The notes under the pieces: model-generated
The model's database searches: none
What the model saw: the letters and a program-made list of their open reading frames with translations, nothing else
What the model was told of the DNA's origin: nothing
DNA from: Vigna angularis
Taxonomy: Eukaryota > Streptophyta > Magnoliopsida > Fabales > Fabaceae
Direction of reading: 5' to 3'
Length of the DNA stretch: 64,000 nucleotides
Assembly (NCBI RefSeq): GCF_016808095.1
Contig: NC_068971.1
Location: 28,975,631 to 29,039,630 of the forward strand
Shown: in pieces, positions 58,121 through 64,000 of the stretch
How the letters are laid out: the number at the start of each line of letters is the position of its first letter
Numbering within the stretch: the first letter of the stretch is position 1
Program-made: the position numbers and the translations under genes

Positions 58121-59244
58121 CTCTTTATTATGATATTTGTGAAGTACTTAGACAATATTAGAAGAAGGTTGAATAGTGTTATAAGAAAACTTTTCGCAAA
58201 GGAAATAGTTTAATAGATTTGTCAAGGATTAAAAGAATTTTATATAAGTTGTTAAACACTTGACTTAAAAGTTATGTTCAAACTATAAGTTCTCAACAAA
58301 TATTTTTCTGTCATTTAAACGAATTAGGTGCAACATTTTGATATAACCAGCTCTTATAATAAAAATAATGTTTGATGACAAGAGCTTTTATGATGGCTAA
58401 GAGAGTGTGCGACTGTAGAGTTTGTAAAAGGAGCATTTAGCAAGATTAAAGTAATAAACACAAATATTTTTATACTAGTTCGCTCCACCGAGCTACATCT
58501 AGTCTCCTCTATGACATCTTAGAAGGTTCCACTATAATCTTCAATAAGATTACAACTGAGTATTTTCACCACCCTAATATCACCTAGTCACTCCAAGTAA
58601 CCCTCGTTACTTTGACTAGAACCGAGTTTCACTCACTCCTGGTTGCGTAGTATTCTTCACCACTCTTGGTATCCCCACACACTCTCGGTATCTTCTTGAT
58701 ACATTGTCTAGTTAATTTTTACTCATTCCTGGTTTTCACTAGACCCGTCTAGCTACCGTTTAACATCACTAAGTTAAGCGTAAATGTTTGAATTCTCTTC
58801 AAAATTTACAATCAAACAGATTGAATTGAAGTCCTTAGATCGTTACTCTCATAGAGAGGATGTGTATATAATACAATTCAATCTAATAGACTCTCAAATT
58901 TTTCTTTCTTCTTACAAAATTAAGCTTATGATTTTATGAAACTTGAGAGTATTTCTATTTTCTTTTGAGCTTTTCTTTTTTTCACAAATATTTTCTTTCA
59001 TATTCATGTGCTTATTCTCTTGTTTTTTTCTTTTACATTCTTCAAAATATAGGCTTCAAGAAAATGTTCGTTAGATAATATTTTGCTTTAATCTTCGAAT
59101 CTTTTTAGCCTTGTCGTAGGTAGCAACCGTTGGTTAGGGTCAACTTGTCAAAGCATGTATGCTTTTTTAGTTTTTTACCAAAAGTAGGTTGTAGGAACTT
59201 TATAGCACGACTTTTGATATAGAGAACATTTCGTGAATATCTTT
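58121..59244. repeat. Probable LTR-retrotransposon remnant
   Basis: GAAGAAGGTTGAATAGTGTT at about 58161 resembles an LTR motif common in legume copia elements. A C/T-rich leader-like stretch follows (58480-58760, repeated CACTC(C/T)TGGT and ACTAGAACCGAG words). No boundaries or coding domains are seen, so this is a weak call. Confidence 0.3.
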
Positions 59245-59264
59245 CACTACAAAAAAGTAGGGCA

Positions 59265-59625
59265 TTACCGAAGGCCAGAAGCCCTCGGTAAATGCCACAG
59301 GCCGTCGATAATGGGTGTTTACCGAAGGCTTATCGACGGCCAAAAATTCTTCGGTAAATCCCTTGTCGCTAACAATTACCGAGGGCTTTCGCCCTTCGGT
59401 AATTATCGAGGGCCAAAAGCCTTCGGTAATTACCGAGGGTCAAAAGCCTTCGGTAATTACCGAAGGGCGAAAGCCTTCGGTAAATACCGAAGGGCAGAAG
59501 CCCTCGGTAATTACCGAGGGCCAAAAGCCTTCGATAATGACCAAACGAGGGTATTTACCGAAGGGCAGAAGCCTTCGGTAATGACCAACAGTGGGAATTT
59601 ACCGAAGGGCTAAAGCCTTCGGTAA
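59265..59625. repeat. CACTA subterminal repeat array (TTACCGAAGGGC type)
   Basis: More than a dozen copies of TTACCGAAGGGC and its inverse GCCTTCGGTAA in head-to-head pairs, every 25-35 bp. In En/Spm such motifs bind TNPA and are methylation-controlled. Frames of 88-126 codons read through the array (NYRGPKAFG-like repeats) are by-products. Confidence 0.9.
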
Positions 59626-59974
59626 ATTGCAGAGCAGGTTTCAGAGAAATGACATTTCTTGTGCAACCCAGACCTGTATATCAAATTTCAATTACAAACA
59701 AACCTGCATATCAGTTTTCAAGCACATACAAACATGCATAATGTGCATCTCAAAGATGCAATCAATTATCAGGAATACATTGAACATCAATTAATCCATA
59801 GAACATCCATTAATGTATAGATAATGTAATTATAGTTCAAATATAAAACAATGTAACAAAAGGATGTTCTAACATCCAAAGTCTGGAAGTAGATAAAATT
59901 AACACTAAAATGATATAAAGTCCAAAATGTTATAATATCTAAATGTTTGTCTAAGTTATAATAAAAAAATGAAA

Positions 59975-61830
59975 CTAATAATGTACATAACTATCATCAG
60001 AATGATCTTCATCATCCTGCTCCTCTACTGATGGGTGGACTGGTGTGGGTTGGACTGATGAGGGTTGGACTGATGTGGGCTGCTGAGTGGCAGCAGGTGA
60101 TGAGGAGGGTCGTGACTGGGTGGGAGGGATATTTTGTACGTCCTGTGAGGTTTGAGGCAAGACTCTCATGACCAGGGCCTTAAAGTTTGTAAACTCTGCT
60201 CTGAGATCAGTGATCTCCTGGTCACGTTGATGGAGTTCCTGCCTGAGTTGAAGAACGACCTCGTCAGGAGTACTGGTGGAAGAAGAAGGCTGGTGCTTCA
60301 GAGTACCTCCTCTGGATGCTGTATAGTTTGCAGCAAGCTGTCCCGCACCATACACTCGTCCTTTTTTCTTCCCACCAACGATGTCGATCCAGCACTGTGT
60401 CCTACGGATGTCATCATCTGCATTATTGGCATCATCCGGTGTAGGAGCTGACTCATGTTCAGATCTAACCTGTGAAAGTCTCGTAGAAAAGTCTTCCTGT
60501 TGAAACATTAAAAGCAATGTCAGGGAACGATAGTATAACATAAATGAACAATTAGTAATAGTAATAGTGTTATTTGCTTACATGAGTCTTCCGAGATCTT
60601 TCATCAACAAATTCATTAGTTCTCTTCCGAACATGAGTCTGTGCAAAGACCTCATCAACATGGACCGCCCGTCCTAGAGCCTGTGCCTGTAACATAATTA
60701 AGAATTACAAGCGTACATATGAAATAGAATATACATAACTTATGTATGAAAGAAAAAGTTATGTAATGAGATTATACCATACGAATGGCATGCTCATGAA
60801 TGGTGATCGACCCACCAGTATGTAGGGCGCCACCCCTTTCAGACGCTCTGTTCCGCTGGGCTTTGGCACACTTATTGCGGAACTCTATTGTATTCCAATG
60901 GGCCAGTAAAGAGTTCCAAATGTGTTCACCCAGCCAGTTAGGGCCCTGTCCTGCATTGCGGGCATCCCTAAACATCTCTGATAGCCGATGAGATGCTTTC
61001 ATGTGGAAATTTCTGTGTATCTAACTTTCATGTTCAGGTTTCCACTGCACCTTCATCTGTAACATTAAAGAGAACAAACATTGATTACAAAACATACTAA
61101 AATAAGACGGACATTAGTGTAATAGATTGCTCACCTGAAAGCGCTGCCAGAATGCCTTTTTGTCGTCATGAGGTATTGCTCCCCAAGTAGGCCATGGACT
61201 TAAAAACTGTTGCTTTATTGAACGTGTGATGGCCTGGGAAGCAACCCTAGATGGAATAAACCTGCATAACAAAACTCATTTCAATTACAATATGGTTTAA
61301 ACATCAAATGATATCAACAGATTATAAACTTACCCTTTACCATAGGGCTCAATCCATGGTCGATCATGGAGGGGCGGTTCAAGATCTTCAGCATCACCAC
61401 TTGAATCTGGATCACCAAGTGGTGTGACAGTCTCAGAAGGAGGTACAGAAGATGAGGAAGGTATAGAAGTAGGGTCAGGGAGAGGAGTGGGGGTAATAAC
61501 AATAGGGGGAGGAGTGGGGGTGGCAATAATAGGAGGAGGAAGAGGGTCTGCTGCAGGGGTTGTAGAAGGGTGTGCTGCAGGAGGAGGAGAAGGGTCTACT
61601 GCAGTGGTTGTAGAAGGGTGTACTGCAGGAGGAGGAGTAGGGTCTACTACAGGTGTAGGAGTCTGTATACTAGGGGTAGGAGGAGGCCCCACAGATGATG
61701 TACTACCGGGAGCAGGGGTAGGTAGTCTAGCAGGCACCCTAAGTACATACTTTGGTGCCTGCCGTTGCCTCTTTGTAGGCCTTGCTACCCCTTTTCCTTT
61801 ATCAGGACGCTCTGAACCTTGTCCTGTCAT
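59975..61830 (-). pseudogene. CACTA Transposase_24 (Ptta/En/Spm-type) gene with one nonsense codon
   Basis: Five minus-strand exons join in phase: 61830-61334, 61261-61135, 61056-60778, 60686-60582 and 60496-59975 (510 codons). The first is rich in Pro/Thr/Ser (PTPPPAVHPS-like repeats) after a basic start (GKGVARPTKRQRQ). Middle exons carry FWQRFQMKVQWKPEHES, ASHRLSEMFRDARNAGQGP and GRAVHVDEVFAQTHVRKRTN followed by FVDERSRKTH, the pattern of the plant Transposase_24 family. The last has KKGRVYGAGQLA, a heptad-like helix (LRQELHQRDQEITDLRAEF) and an acidic tail. A TAG at 61023-61021 interrupts exon 3 just after the PEHES motif. No alternative splice keeps the frame. Such proteins are taken to be TNPA-like DNA-binding partners of the transposase. 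This copy is likely dead unless read through. Confidence 0.8.
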
Positions 61831-62190
61831 AAGTAATCAAAACTTAGCCAATACAACAACAATCCATGTGACATAAGTAATAAACCTATTACTACTCAAG
61901 TCGAACATGGAAGGCAATTTCAACACTATTGTCATAGGCATTCAATAAGGGCGTGCAAAGACAAGTCCTCAGTATTGAAATGTGTTTGACATCCTAAGTG
62001 TTTGTGTATTAAATTTGGGGGAGTCAACTTTCTGACATTATTGAAGTTCTATTTTATACAGTACTTCAACATATTATGTACATTGTAAGTGTTTAAGATA
62101 CTTTCACCATTCTCATTCCATTGAGAATGTGTGTAGTACCATAGGACTTTAAAAGACTACTTAACTTAATCAAGTTGTAGCCTAAATAGC
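61831..62190. other. CACTA interior, no gene seen
   Basis: Upstream region of the Transposase_24 gene. AT-rich; no frame of note. Confidence 0.4.
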
Positions 62191-62194
62191 CAAG

Positions 62195-63065
62195 AAACAG
62201 ATTACACCAGAAAATCAGTGGTCCACTTCCAATTTTAGGCCAAATTTGGTGCTTTAATGGGTGAATCTTCATAAACAAGTTTGGAAATATAAATTGATGT
62301 TTTTAGCAACTTTGTATCATCAATTTGAAGGTGTTTAGACACTGACCTACCAAAGAAACACATTGCACTCAAAATTGACTAGTTCACTTCCAAATTAAGG
62401 CAAATATGATGGTTTAGGAAGTGATTTTGCATATGAACTCAAATTTGGCCAAATGAACAGTGCATACATGTTTGAAAAGGTTAAATACACTTGGAAAAAT
62501 GTTTAAACTGCACTGAAATGGACATATTAAAAAAAACACCCCTATTGTAGCCAAATATGCAACACTTTTTACACAAAATTTGGACCACAATGTAGAAATC
62601 AATGGAATCAAAACTGGACAGTAGAATCAATGACTCAAGGAGGTCATAATACACTAGATCTAAAGAATAATGTTTGGTAATTTTAAAAAACCACATGAAA
62701 TGCCCACTGCACCAGAAAATGACTTTCAAAATGGTGGTTTTAAGGCCAAAAATGCTTGGAAGTGTTTCAATAGCAAAAGTGATGCTTGAAGCAAGTTTAT
62801 ATGATCAATTTGAAGGTGTGCAACCACTTAAACAATAAAGATAAAGACTACACCACAAAATCAGTGGTCTACTTCTAATTTTAAGCAAAATTTGGTGGTT
62901 TAAAAGGTGATTTTGCACAAACACGTTTGGACACATAATTTGCAGTTTTGAGCAACTTTGTATCATCAATTTGGATGTGTTTAAACACTGAAACAGCCAA
63001 CAAACACACTGCAGCAGAAAATCACTAGTTCACTTCCAATTTTAGGCACATGACTTTAGACAAAA
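62195..63065. repeat. Degenerate tandem array, period about 160 bp
   Basis: The anchor TTCACTTCCAATTTTAGGC or close variants appears near 62228, 62391, 62873 and 63035 (spacings 163, 482 and 162, the middle one equal to three units). Between anchors, copies share GTTTGGA, AGCAACTTTGTATCATCAAT, TTGAAGGTGTTTA and CACTGCA(C/G)CAGAAAAT. About six diverged units. No coding potential. Confidence 0.75.
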
Positions 63066-64000
63066 CTAGGAAATGAATATGTAAGTTGGAATTCAACTCA
63101 GCCAAACCAAATTCACTGATTAAGATGATGAAGTAACACTAAGGAACACTGGAAGTACAAGCACAACAAGTACAAAGACGATTTAAACCAATTTGTCTCC
63201 TTTTTAGTAAACTTTTTTAGGTTCTAACAACTCAAAAATTGAGTTTTAGGTCAATGTTTGCTTTTGAGTAGTTTCCTAGTCTAATTTCAGTACTTTAGAC
63301 TTGTTAGGATATTAACATTAGTTATTGTTAGTCTACTTTAGCTGAATTGCCTCTTTCTCACCCTTTTAGTAGACTTTTAGGTAGTCAAATTTTGAGATTT
63401 TGCTACTTCATCCTATTTGACATCTCTATTAGCTTCATTTAAGTACTTTAAAGTTGTTAAGATAACAACAATATACTTTCTTTGCTTATATTAGGTGAAT
63501 ATCAAAATTGTCAACTATTTTTAGAACACTTTTTATGTTTTAACTACTTCAATTTTGAGACTTCACAATTGAAGTCCAAAATCATATGTTCAACTTTAAG
63601 ACACGTATCTTTGAACATGTTGAAGGCCAAATTAATCACTGGAGTGCCCTTAACCACTACCAGGTGGAGTAAAGTTAATAAAGTTTAACCTAAGAGATGG
63701 TCTACTTTAGCCTTAGTAAGGAATTTTCAGTTTTTTAGTTAATATATAAACTATAAAACAACTATAACTTTGGTTCCTCCTTTTACTTTCGTAACTTGGG
63801 GGATTCATGATAGTATATAACCAACATATATGCATGTTGGTTTGTCCTTGTACTCTACTTCATCCTTATAGTTACATCATGAATTGGTGTAATGAAATTG
63901 CCTATACTTAAATGTTAAAAGGTTGGGTTGTTGTTATACCTTGTTTACAGGAATGTTTGAACCAATTTTCCAAGGTTTAAGTATTTTAGAACATGTTATA
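63066..64000. other. Unassigned sequence to the window end
   Basis: AT-rich, no supported gene. Two similar blocks (about 63180-63310 and 63350-63490), with TTTTTAGTA.ACTTTTTTAGG / CTTTTAGTAGACTTTTAGG and later TTAAGATA-type words, hint at another short duplication. Probably still inside the CACTA element. Confidence 0.35.

Larger units (their letters stand above)
59245..64000 (-). mobile_element. CACTA (En/Spm) transposon, one end plus gene, continuing beyond the window
   Basis: CACTACAAAAAAGTAGGG at 59245 is a canonical CACTA terminal inverted repeat, flanked by TTT. It is followed by about 370 bp of subterminal repeats and a minus-strand Transposase_24-type gene (61830-59975). The other end, and any TNPD-type transposase gene, are not seen before 64000, so the true right border is unknown. 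Confidence 0.75.

Noticed and set aside
59233..59613. Frames of 88-126 codons with repeated NYRGPKAFG and ITEGQKPSV units
   Set aside because: They are read-throughs of the CACTA subterminal repeats; the repeat explains them fully.
61424..61876. 150-codon Gly/Val-rich + strand frame
   Set aside because: It is the opposite strand of the Pro/Thr-rich exon of the Transposase_24 gene.

Overview
The window is nuclear DNA from a flowering plant: AT-rich, with intron-containing genes and many transposable elements. A papilionoid legume, perhaps of the bean/cowpea/soybean group, is the best fit. That rests on the style of the repeats (copies of a TAATCGATTA palindrome, a Mutator-type family with TTAAATATGTTTTTAG ends, Sirevirus-type polypurine tracts) and on a CYP83-like P450. 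It is an inference, because no search could be run. Four intact or nearly intact host genes are visible: two tandem NAC transcription factors on the + strand (15232-16452 and 18570-21587), a two-exon cytochrome P450 on the - strand (26728-24170), and a 19-exon XPG/UVH3-type DNA-repair endonuclease on the + strand (44411-55546, 1704 codons). All reading frames join in phase across the splice sites given. | Layout. 1-2.4 kb: a gypsy-type LTR remnant and an HSP70 processed pseudogene. 2.4-12 kb: AT-rich DNA with three CACTA-type transposon ends that do not pair convincingly. 12.8-13.7 kb: Ty3/gypsy integrase debris. 15-21.6 kb: the NAC pair, the second copy carrying a run of about 47 heptapeptides. 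24-27 kb: the P450. 28-28.4 kb: a gypsy LTR fragment inverted relative to the one at 1-757. 29.3-35.0 kb: a Mutator-like element with near-perfect 9-bp target duplications, full of tandem repeats and long hairpins. 36.4-38.7 kb: a complete gag-only LTR retrotransposon with a perfect 5-bp target duplication. 38.7-41.3 kb: the 3' end and LTR of a Sirevirus-like copia element. 42.5-44.2 kb: a Pack-MULE with a perfect 9-bp target duplication carrying pieces of an OST48 (oligosaccharyltransferase 48-kDa subunit) gene. 44.4-55.5 kb: XPG. 55.5-59.2 kb: AT-rich DNA and LTR remnants. 59.2-64 kb: one end of a CACTA element with a Transposase_24-type gene broken by one stop codon, then a degenerate array of about 160-bp period. 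| The host genes do not form a pathway. The main points of interest are the heptad array in only one of two tandem NAC paralogues, the Pack-MULE capture of OST48 exons with intron ends right upstream of XPG, the TR-GAG element, and the amplified 77-bp hairpins inside the Mutator-like element.
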